DNA from: Corythucha ciliata
Lineage: Eukaryota; Arthropoda; Insecta; Hemiptera; Tingidae
Assembly: GCA_038030265.1 (NCBI GenBank)
Contig: CM075938.1
Location: forward strand, 21,863,009 to 21,927,008
DNA length: 64,000 nt
Direction: 5' to 3'
Part shown: in pieces, positions 1 through 12,000 of the stretch
Numbering within the stretch: position 1 is the first letter of the stretch
How the letters are laid out: each line of letters starts with the position of its first letter
Notes under the pieces: generated by a model
Databases searched by the model: none
What the model was told of the DNA's origin: nothing
What the model saw: only the letters and a program-made list of their open reading frames with translations
Program-made: the position numbers and the translations under genes

Positions 1-3000
1 CTGTCATGTTTCTGGCCGTTTTTTGTTTGTTTGTTTGTTTGTTTTTTTATTTTTTTTATTTGTACGCTCACACCAGGCTTGGGGTTCATACGCTCACACC
101 AGACTTGGGGTTCATCGGTGGTAGGCAGTGGCATGGCGGTGGAAGTGTTTCGAATCGGCTTGGGGAGGGGATATATACGTATTAGCACCTTACTTTCCGA
201 TCGGCGATACAATCGAAAAACCACGTGATCCTTACCCCTTAACTCATTCTTTTAGCTCCAAACTCTGATTCATCGGCCAAAAAACGACTACTTACCACCT
301 CATGGCTGATCCAATATTTAGTATTTTAGTTTTAAACTGGTCATTTATTTCTGTAACAGCCTATGGCTTCAAACTAACGAAAACCCTCAGTACTTAAAAT
401 ACAAATGTGTCTGACGGAAACTATATCTGTGGAAAATTCAGGCATTCTGGGTCTCGCAACTATACTTCGCCGATTCGTGTGTTTGTCAGTCCGCCTTTCC
501 CATTCTCTACCTTCTCAAGGCCTCATTACAGGATCCGTCTCGATGGGCGCCCTCAAACAGTGACTTAACGCTTTCTACGCCATCTACTCAAAGCCAAAAC
601 TTTTTCAACTGTCCACCAGGCCTCTGTGTCATCCTCACAAGTGGTCGCTCAATCAAAAACGTATTTCCCCTTTCCATCACACCGTTACCGTGGTCTTTCT
701 CTCCTATATTATCTTTGACTCTTCGTGGCCCTCGCCCATTTAACAAACTTCCATAAATTACCCCCTCTCGTTGAAAACTGTTTCCAGAACGCTCCCCTCC
801 CCCTTCTGGCCACGAACCATCCCCGAAAACTTTCACAAAACAAGTGTAAACCACCCCTCCGACGAACTGCTAAAACTTGTTTCAAGAAACGTCTATCCTT
901 CGCTGTGGCAAACGGCAAATGTAAAGACACCCGGGGGTCTGGGGTCTGTGTTCATGAGGGCGGTAGGTTAATGAGTTTATGCGAGTTGAATTAGGGAGGG
1001 GGGTAGCAATAGAGGATTTTACGCTTAACGGAAATGCTTGAAATGCTAAAAAAAAAAAAAAAAAATGAACGGCTTTTTCCGGAGTCAAAATCTAGGCGCG
1101 GGACCACACTTTCTTCTTTTGTAGTTGAAATAGAATTGACAATGACTTCTTCCTGTATATTTTTACCTTTATTTTCATTCGAAAACTGTTTTTTTTTTGT
1201 TTTTTTTTGTTATTCCAGTGCTATTGTCAAGAGCTTCTGTCAATTGCTTTTATCCAACTCCGCTATGGAATCTCTCACCCCTCCCTTATAAACTTCAACG
1301 TCAAAGCCACTTATCAAGCGTGTTACGAAAAGCGAAAATTGTAAACGAACTTTGTTCCTTCCATTAGCATAATTTTTTTTCGGGTTAAGGGAACCAAACA
1401 CGTTTCACAGCAGTCTGAAAAACAAGAAGTTGCACGAGTGTGTGTTGGGGGGGGGGGAGACTAACAGGTCGAAAACATATGAATTCCAAGCCTTTTGTGA
1501 CAGCATATTTGGAAACTAGCCCGAAAGTTTTGTTTTAAACCGCCTTAAATACAACCGAGTTCACGCGGATGTGATGGGAGGGGGGGGGTTAGAGTGTGAG
1601 ATTTGGCTGGTTTCGGTGTGGATTGGAGGTGAGGGTAGTGGTGTTCTTAATTAAGGGAAGAAAAGGGCCCCGCCAAGTGACGTGAAAAGGGTTGAAGTGA
1701 ACGACGATGGTGTTGTTGGTGAGGGGGAGATGAAGGTTGAGCTACGGATTTAAGCTACTGTGGGAAAGCTTTTTGGAAGATTTAACAAAACCCCAGGTGT
1801 GGTATGCTGAAAGGGGGACGCGGAATTGGGTGGAAGGTATAAGGGATTTACCAAACTCACAAAACCATCTCGTCTGATTAGAGAATTTTGCATTTAATTG
1901 TTGTTTCTAAGAGTGAGGGTGGTAGGGAGTCGGCCCTCTCTCCTCACCAAAAACATCTTACACTTCTTTAAAAACATAATTTTTATCTACAAATAGTTTC
2001 TTGACAGAATTCGTCGTGGTCTTATTCACGGCCACTAGGGCCCATTAGGGCTACATAAATTTTACTAAAATTTCCTTCAAGACTTTTTAAACACCCCACC
2101 CTCTTTCCCCCATTCAATTTCACACCATCACACCACTCCACGCTCATTTACTTATCGTTCCCACTTACGCAGAGGGTAGTTCAACCTGAAGTTTAAATTG
2201 TTCAGAAATAAATTGGTAAACTTTAGATTGTCATAACTTGGTAGATGAGAGGGTCGAGGGGGGGGGAGAGTTGTGATATTTGAATCTACTTAATTAAGAG
2301 CCAGTAAATTAGGTTAGTGTATGGGTGAGATTCGAATTTCAACGAACTTGCTTCCAAGGAAAGCAAGGGTATAGTCTCAGAAGTCGACTTGGTATGAGGT
2401 GGAGGGCACGAGGGGTCAAATTGTTTGCCCCCTTGGGATAAGGTGATAATAAACAATACTCAAATTGTTTCTCCCTACATTGCCGCTTAACGAAAAACTG
2501 GATTTTTAGGGTTGCCATCCCTTCCCCCCTACAGCTGGCTCCTGTGGGGGAAACAATAGAGAAGTGATTTCATTGAATTTCTTGAAAACACCCTTTTCAA
2601 CGAACGATATCCTCCAATATTGAAAGCTCTAGAGAATCAAAAGGTGTGATAGAACAAAAAAGGCTCGCGTAGAGCTTTAGCAAAAATCTAGAAAGAACGA
2701 AACTCTCATAAACACCACTCTCTAGGTATTGCTTTCGTCTTGCAAATACAAATGGCTCACTTAAACCCTCGCGGCAAATATCTAGGTCAGTTTAGTTATT
2801 TGAATGGCAAATGGAAAAAAACTCCTCCCACCTCATCTTTTTACGCGATGTTTCTAAGCTTGTAAATTGCCGAGCTGAAGTATTTCTAGAAAAAGAACAA
2901 AGACAACTTCAAAAACATCGTAAGTTAGCCGAAAAAACGCGTGTATACAACAGTTGGGTCTTGTCAAAAAAGTGAAATTCTGTTGAAATTATGAAAAGAA

Positions 3001-3072
3001 CGTGATTACTTGAATCCTTTCGTTGAATCCGTTGAATTTGCTTGTGACAGAGTGACTAAATTTTGTTGACAG
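1..3072. other. Left flank, no gene recognised
   Basis: I see no convincing coding exon here. The stretch should be intron or upstream sequence of the methuselah-like receptor whose first visible exon starts at 3073, because that exon begins inside a codon and TM1 to TM3 are missing. I looked for a TM3-like exon and found none. Low-complexity features are present: a T-rich stretch near 23-60, A or T runs near 1050 and 1190, and G runs near 1447, 1581 and 2260. Confidence 0.5.
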
Positions 3073-6000
3073 ATCGATGCGACCAACAATGGGAAGGAAG
3101 TCAAGGGATAAACGCCGTTTCATAGCCTATTCGGTCTACGCGTGGAGTTTCGCCACAATTATCACGTCGCTGACAATCGCCGCTGACTCCACTTACGTCC
3201 TTCCTGATTATCTTACGCCAAGCGTTGGAATCGACGAAACTTGCTGGTTTTCAAGTAAGTCGCCAATACACCCGCCGACACTTTTCCTGTACACATCCGA
3301 CGTTTTATAATTTTCATGCTTTTGACCCAGCAGTGTTGATATTTGACGTTTTGTTCTCGGAGTCAAACAAAACGCTTTAATTGAATTAAAAAACCTTTAG
3401 CATCGTTATTAGGTTACCTTGTTTATACAAACGCCCCCCCCCCAGTCATATTTACGCATGCTAAACACCCCCACCCCTCTCCATCAACTCAGACTTCACC
3501 CCTCTTCCACCCTACCAATGCATCACAAGTAACTCTCCGAAAGGATATTTGAACAAAAGGTAAAAGAGAACGTTTAATGAGAGGGAGAGGGGTAATATTG
3601 AGGGAGGGAAGAGACGAGCGTTAAAAGTGCCTTTTTCAGTTTTAGCCTGGGAAACTTCGTAACTTTCTCATTGTACTTCCTACTTTTACCACCCCCGCCA
3701 CCCCACTCCCCCACCAACTGCCCTCGCCCATCATTTCTGGGTAGACTCATCAAGATGAGAAAGTCACACAGCTTCCGAGCCTGTGTGACAACTGTCAAGC
3801 TTCACCCTCACCCACATGTTGACTCCATTACCCCCTCCCTGTAGCTACACTTCGTCACCTGGCCGCTTTCGAGGAAGTTTTCTCACTTAACTCACCCCTA
3901 TCTAGTTACTCATCGTCTCTCCCACTTTTTTTGCTGTCGCACGGTAAGTTGCATGCACGGAAAGAAAATGGGTTTTAAAGTTTTTTATTGTAAAAGTTTG
4001 ATTAGCCTTCCTTTAGAATTTTATTTTATTTTGTTGAGTATTTCATGTAAATTGAACCTTTTGGAGGTATTAGAGTATAGGGGTAGAATTGAAAAGGTCT
4101 ACGCCTGGATTTCGGGCGGGAGAGGGGCAAATCTTAAACGGCGCTGTACATGCCAAAGGAAGTACGCTGGAGTTATCAAGAGGTCCTTTCTCACCGGTTG
4201 TATAAATAGATCGAAGTTCCCACCCCCTCGCTTCCGCCCGTGCTTCCTCCCCTATAAAGCCCTTATTTCCAATATTGGCAAAGGTATTTCCAATTAAAGC
4301 CCCCTCACCCCCACCAGTTTCCACTTTGGAGAGAGAGCTCCGAGCGCTCTCCTGGCCTCCGGAAGTGGTAAAAAGGTATAAAGTCACGGGAAAAGCACGC
4401 TCCTTCGGTGAATTGGTCGTAGACCCTCGTTTCTCGCGACAAGAACTTTTCCCTTCGAACAAGTTTGGAGGAGAAGAGTTTTTAGTTGCGTACAAAAGAG
4501 TTTTAAAGACTGGAGGGGAGGGGTGAGGGATCAGGAAAAAAACCCCCGAAAACCCTTTTCTCCGTTTTTACTTTCTTCGTGGTCTGCTTAATTGAAATTG
4601 GCTGAGCATTCAAATCATAATTAGCTCCACGTCACTCTCATCGACCCAAAAACTTGTTGTTTGCCAAGAAATCGACTAAAGGATTTTAAAGCGCTGTTGA
4701 GACTTGAACTGCGGCATAAATGAATATGAAAAGCGACCGTGGACCAATCCATTTCACGATCTTTGTGTGATAGATGGGGGAATGGTGAGAGGGGAGGGAT
4801 GCATTAATGACAATTTCACCTCCCCCCATTGTGTCTGTTCATGAGAGAGAGGGTGAGGAAGTGAACGAGTTTTGATTTGGAGCTCATTTCATACGTATGT
4901 TCACTTAAGCAAAGTGTCTAATTTTCAAGAGGCATGAGGTCCGCTCCATTGTTTTGCTAGTGCTACACTAGTGTAGAAAACCATGTGATTTCATTGACTT
5001 ATTCTGAAAGATTGAATGAAACCAGATGATTTTCTTCAAAAGTGTAGCACTCGCGAAACAATGGAACGGACCTATTTAGGGAGCGCGGGGAATGAATATG
5101 ATAATTTTATTTCGCGGTATTTCCCTGATAATTGAAAGGAAGTTCATTGAAGGAAAAAAATAAAAAAAAACCTGAAGGAGGAAAGTGGTAGTCCCAGAAC
5201 TCAAAAAATCACGAAAACTCGTTTTTATTGTGAGTGTAATCAGGTGCACACGACAATCAAGTGAAAAGCAATAAATAATACAAAAGAAATTAATAAATAA
5301 GTTCGTGAAATGAATTTCTTAATTAGTAGGTGAAGACAGGCTCAGCCCATCATAAGTTGGCTGCTGTTTCTTTTTAGGAAGCGACTGACTGGCTTTGTCA
5401 GTTCAGGAACATGTTTTGTTAAGAATTGCCTGAAAAATAAATACAATTAGTTAAACTCGAAGCTGGAAATCTTCAGTCTATAATAAACTTTTTACCAGCT
5501 CGTTTTCGCTGTGTGGTGAACTTTAGGCGTGGGGAATTCGTGGAAGTTGGTGGCGAGGACTAAGGAATAGGCTCCCATGTTGGTAAAAACGAGCCATTCG
5601 CCCATTTCCAGAGTCGGAAGGCGACAATCTTTCGTTATGTAATCCACAGGATTGCATGTTTGACCGGCGATTACAGCCTTAGTGTAATGGGTGTTTTTGT
5701 GCTATGCAAAAATAAGCGTTCAAATTACTGGTTTACAAATAATTTGAAAAATACGGTGTTCTAACCTCGTTCAGGGGTTCCACTTCGAAAGCTTGATTTT
5801 CAAATAGACAAATTCCGAACGATTTGGTGAGACTGTCGTTGATGAAGTAAATAGGGTCGTTGCACTCATCGTCGTAGCGACTCGAGAATACCTGGGCCAT
5901 GAGGGTGTAGGCGTTGTTGACGTAGAAACGACCTGGTTCGGCCATGAATTCAACGTCGGCATCTCGGAAATACTCGTTAATTCCCCTCTGAATAGACGCT

Positions 6001-9000
6001 GCGTGCTGAAACACGAACAATTAGTTAATTTTTGGGAAAATTACTTGCTTGAATTTAAATTTTTTACCAAGTCAAATTTTTCGCTAATAAATCCTCCCCC
6101 CAAGTCGACCATTCTCAAATGAACGCCCGCCTTCCGGCAGTAGTCGTACACTTGTCTCGCGAGTCGCAGAGCCAAATCAAAAGCTCGTGGATCCTCGCAG
6201 AATGACCCCACGTGGAAACACACCCCCACAAGGTCCAATCCAAGGTGCTGGCACTGTTTAACGAGCGTCTCGGCCACTTGGGGTGAAACGCCGAATTTCG
6301 AACTCATTTTGTTGACGATATTTTCAGCGTCGGCGGCCACTCGAAGCATCAACCTTTTTATTAAAAACAAAAAACCACGACATATTACCCAGATTTCACT
6401 GGTCAAGTCTACGGTATTTACTGTGCATTAGGATGGTATTTCTTGATATTTTGAAGCTCGTAAGTGTTGTCAAATGTCATCAAGTTGACTCCGACACTCG
6501 CCGCGTATTTGATGTGGGAAATTTGTTTGTTTGGATTGGCAAACACTATCCGATCCGGTGACACATTGGCGTTGAGTACTTTTTGTATTTCTCCCTGTTT
6601 TTTGGAAAACGTTTAGCGGTTGTTTGAAAAAAAAAAAAAAAAGTTAACAGCTTTGTTTGGTTTACCTGGGACGCGCAGTCGAAGTTCACTCCCAATGCGG
6701 CGAGTACTTTGATTACAACGGGTGAACCGTTACACTTTAAAGCTGCAATTGTTGGGTAAAGTTAGACAAATTTGAACAGAATCTGTGCAGTATTATGCTT
6801 ACCAAAGTACGGTTTGATGTTAGGCAAATAAGTTTCCCAAGACTTGTGCTGTTTAACGATTTCATCGACGTTCATGATGAAAAAAGAGTCGTCTTGGTTC
6901 TAAAAAACAATAAACAAAAAACAAATAGTAATTATTACGGGCGAATGGGTATCACGGCTGTTATAGCGGAATTGAAATTTACCTTATTCTTGTTCAAAAT
7001 ATCTCGGGCAATATCTTTCGTGTTGTCAATGTTCGTACATTGTACAACGCCGTCGTCAAAAACGTACACCATATCTTGCGTCTTGGGTTTTGATCAACAA
7101 AAAGGTCTCCACAGAGGTTGCCCGATGTCAGTGGTGGTACAATTTTGGTCCCAGCGACGACAGGCCTACTTGTATGAAAACCCCCCACTCAAATGACCAT
7201 TACGATGAGATACTCTTTGGCGGAGGGGTAAAACCGCGCTAAGAGCGACGTCATTTACCCCCCCCCCCCACCCCGCCAGCGCCGGTCCTGCCCACCGACG
7301 CGACGTCAGTATCGAGGAGGAAATAATGAGTCATTCTGGTAATACGAGGGAAATATTTTCTTCATTACTGTGTGATATGCATTTTTAACCAAAAGTATCT
7401 TAGAATGTGGAGGGTGAGGAAAACTAAATTTTTTTTTTTTTTTTTTTTTTTTTTTGCGCGTCAGCAACGTGGCCATTTTGCGCAGCTACTTGTACGATTA
7501 ACTATATACTATTGTTTTTCTTTCCTATCACATCAGAAAGGCTGAGCCACACGCATAGTCCAGCCACGGCAGTCTATTCATGAAGAGTACAATATACGAC
7601 TGAATGTACGACAATATAGACAATATACGGACTGGGGGGTACTCGAAATATTCCATCCCCAGTCTGGAGTGGGATTATAACCTACGTGACTGAGCCGGTA
7701 CTAGAGATATTCCCAGCCCAGTCAAAACACATTGCTAAAACTAAACACAAATATCACAGTACGTCCGCCGGGTTGGTATACTAGGATATTCCCAACCCAG
7801 CATTGAAGAAACTAGCCTAAGACAGCCACACCAATTCTCGCTAATAAATACACTCTCGCCAATAAATACTTCCACGCCCTTTCACGCAAATAAATACATT
7901 TACTAAATACTAACATAAACTTTCACATAAAACGTACTTACAATACATATAAACATAGATATAAAGGGGCCTAAAGAGGACATAGGAGATATAATACTGC
8001 CGTGGCTAAATATCTAAGTACAGGTTGGCCTCGCGGAGAAACTGGAGTATTGGCTGAGTCGGGGAGTGAACCGAGAGCAGTTCTTCAATTTTCAATGTCT
8101 GCCTTTCGCCCAGGACCCTGCATCGGATGTCGTGCAGGGCGCGGCAATCTATCAGTAAATGCTCAAGAGATAACTCCCCTCCACACGCAGCACACCGCTG
8201 GGGCTCCCTGCCTTCAAGCAGGTGACGGTGCGTCAGGCGTGTGTGGCCAATACGGAGCCTAGTAATCACTACCCCATCGCGCCTGGAGCAGTTCCCAACT
8301 GACAAGCCTCTCACGTTTGGTTTAAAACGCTTCAGTCCCCCACCACTGGCTGTCCACCTCCTCTGCCAAAGGCGACGGAGGTGTGCCTTGGTGGCCGCTT
8401 TGGCGTCTCTGGCGGGGACGGCCATCGTTTGGTCCGGGTTCCCGGACGCGGCTTGCTTCGCAGCAGCGTCTGCTTTATCATTTCCGGTGAGCCCGATATG
8501 GCTTGGGATCCATACGAAAACAACGTCCCCACCAGTCGAACGTATTCTCTCGAGTTGGGCAAGCATATCCAAAATCTGTGGGTCCGTCGAGAACTGATCC
8601 AGGCCCTTCAGAGCACTCTGGGAGTCCGTACATATTAGAATGTGTGAGCCATCAGGACATATGTCAAGTGCCCGGCATATAGCATATAATTCCGCCGTAT
8701 AAATACTTGCGTGAGGAGCAAGTGTCCATGAATGGACAGCGTCCCCCAGCACGACTGCACATCCCACACCCGAGTCCAACCGTGACCCGTCGGTGTACAC
8801 GGGTGTGAAGTCCACGAAACGCTTAAGCAATTCGCGAAACCCCACCCGGTAGACGACGGGCGGGGTGTTTTCTTTTAGGTGTCGGGCTAGTTCGAGACAT
8901 ATTCGAGGAGCTGGCATGGTCCAAGGAGGGGTTGGCAAGGCCTTGATAGGCATCACCCCGACAAGCGGGATGTCGTTGCGCGAGCGCTCCTCCTCGGTCC

Positions 9001-12000
9001 TGATGGCTAGCGGTCGAGTTCGGGTGGGCAATAAACCATAATTTGTACGGTACGGGTCCTCAGTAATCATGCCATGAGTGAAGTGCGATGGGGTAGCCCG
9101 TACTCCAGCCGCATAGTTCAGGGTTAATTGCACCCTGCGTAACGTAAGGGGCATCTCCCCGGCGGCGCAGTACAGACTTTGGACGGGGCTAGTCCTAAAT
9201 GCCCCTGTCACCACTCGGAGGCCTGCGTTAAACACTTTATCCAGAGCCGCAAGGCAAGTTCTCCGAGCCGATCCGTAGATCGGGGCTCCATAATCCAGTT
9301 TCGATCTGACCAGGGCATCGAAGAGTTTAATGAGTACTCTCTGTTCAACGCCCCAGTTCAGATTTGACAACGTCTTGACGGCATTTAATGATTTTTTACT
9401 TCTCGCGCTCAGGTCGGCAATATGAGGCTGCCATCGTAGTGCCCTGTCGAAAATCAAGCCGAGAAATCTGGTGCTATCTTGGAAAACTAGAGGTACACCA
9501 TTCATGCGGAGAGTGGGATCATAATGGGGCCTCCGTCTCCTGCAGAAGTGGACGCAAGTGGTCTTTTCTGTGTTAAATTTGAAACCATGTCTCTCGGCCT
9601 GAGCGACGAGGGTGTTTATTGCCGATTGCGCTGCCGATTCTACCTCACTTAGGTCTCTTCCGGAGAGGAAGATACCTAAGTCGTCAACAAATATAGAATA
9701 TTTTATATTTTCAGGAACGCACTCGGCAATTATGTTGACGGCAATAAGAAAGAGTGTGCAGCTGAGAACGGATCCTTGAGGGATACCGTTCTCGAGCACA
9801 TGTTGTGCCGTCAACACCGACCCCAGTCTAACACGGAATCTTCTGCTACTCAAAAAGCTGGAAATAAACTTGAGAAGTTTTCCGCAGAAGCCCCACTGAT
9901 GGAGTTTCCTCAAGACGCCAAATCTCCACGTCGTGTCATAAGCCCGTTCGAGGTCGAAGAACACGCCTATAGTGCAGTGATGGTGCAGAAAGGCGTGCTG
10001 AATTTCGGCCTCTACTAGGGCCAGCTGGTCTAACGTTGAGCGGTTCTTTCGGAAACCCCCCTGGTATTGGCTCAGGAGACCACGGGACTCCAGCTCATAA
10101 ACAAGCCGGTAGTTTACCATGGACTCCATCACCTTTCCCAGGCAACTTGTTAGTGATATAGGGCGGTAACTATCTACTAGACTGGGCTCTTTTCCTCTTT
10201 TAGGATGGGTACAATGACAGCCTCACGCCATGCTTCAGGATACTCGCCGGTATCCCAAATTTCATTATATACAGCCAGTAAATTTGTCTGCATGGGATTG
10301 CTTAAATTTTTCAACATTATATTTGGGATACCATCGAGGCCTGGACTAGAGTTACGGGAACTCCGAAGAGCTCTGGCAAGCTCACTGGGAGTGAACGGTA
10401 GGTTGTACCGTTCATAATCGACTTGGGAGTCGAAGACAGTCAGTTCCTGTTCCTCCGCTTCTTTAATTGTCTGGAATTCCTGTGTATAGGCAGCTGAACT
10501 AGAAAACTCTGGAATCTCTTCATAACGAAAACTAATTGTTGTGCCATTATATCGGCACAAACCATTATGTAATACATTTTGTGGTATTATACTATTAACT
10601 AATACGTAAATTATCCACAATAATTGCTCGGTAATTACAAGCGTTGACCACTCAATCAAATTCAATAAAATTTTTAGTAATCAGAAACGGACATCAGTTA
10701 AATAATAAATTTTACATGCTCATTAGAAGTAAGTAGCCGCATGCAAACTATCAGAGTCATCCTTGAAAACGAGCGAATTGCGTTGAATGAGAAATTTGAG
10801 TCAAGAATCTTCCTCTTGTAAGTGGTCGCTCTTTTTGGTCACCGAACTATCAGGCCCATTATTCTTTCGTAGGTCCTCCACGCTTACCATGAGTTCCGGG
10901 GGATCCGATGCCTATCACCCGTGAATTGACCAAAACCACAAACACAGAGCAACTTGGTGAGCAAATATGGTGAATGGGAGAGGGGTGTGTGCCCTCTACG
11001 TGTAGGCTTTGGCGTGGCATTTCGCCGCACTTTTTTTGTAGCTCGACGGAACCACAAACCCCCTTCGCCCTGACCGTAAAGTGAGTTTCTAAGGACAGTA
11101 AGAAGCCCCTGGCACGACCCTGAAAAGGGGCAACGCAGAGAAGTAACCAGCTTCTCTTGAGATGTTCGCACTTGGTTTACACGCCTTTTTTGACAGCCAC
11201 CCCTTCACAATAAGCGGCGTCCACAGAACCTTCAACGCATGTATTTATCCCATACGCGTCCCAGTACGTCCAGGGCTCAATTTTATGGTAACCAGGGAGA
11301 TGTCGAAATTTTCTTACTTTTCGATTTCAACTTGTAGCGTCTGTAGGTATGATCCAACGCCACGGTTTTGCGGATTTTCGCTCTTTTAACGCTTCCGGAA
11401 TTTTTTCTTTAACACTGAATTTTGCGGATTCGTCTCGTTCAAATCTCGGTTTTATGGGTTTTGCTAATCCAAAAACCAAATTGCGTGGGGTTTATTGCTC
11501 CTATCAAAAACAAATTTCGCTCATTCCAACCATCTCTTTCCTCTTCCAAAACCAAGTTCCATGACCTTTGCTACTTATAAAATCAGTTTCGCAGGACCAA
11601 TCAAGTTTAAAAACTAATTTGGCGAAAAACGAACGACGAAAAAACAATTTCGTGATTTTGGTTTTCTCTAATCCCATTTTGAAGGAGATTTTCGCCCTTT
11701 TATAACCACCTTCAAAATACAATCTCATGAATTTTTACTATTTCAAACCACAATTTCGCGAATTTTAGCGCTTTCAAAAACCAAATATTGTGGTTTTATT
11801 TGTTAGCGACATCAGTTTTGCAGGTGTGGCTGTTCTAAAACTCAAAGTCCTAAATTTGGCGAATTTAAACACGAAATTTCGCCATCTTGGTTCTCGCAAA
11901 CATAAAGTTTTGCGGGTTTTCACTCGTTCAATACCGACATCGTGGACTTACATCTTCAAATCCTACTTTCACAGGTGTTTGCAATTTTAAATCTCCAATT

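Noticed and set aside
588..1291. Overlapping frames on both strands near the left edge
   Set aside because: None shows a domain or splice-compatible junction to the receptor exon at 3073.
4070..4495. 141-codon minus-strand frame, overlapped by plus-strand frames
   Set aside because: No domain, no splice or homology support, overlapping frames on both strands of a GC-richer patch.
6795..7196. 133-codon plus-strand frame over the ODC-like gene
   Set aside because: It is antisense to well-supported ODC exons 1 and 2 and has no domain.
8002..10018. Several plus-strand frames of 60-118 codons
   Set aside because: They are antisense shadows of the LINE RT-RNase H frame.
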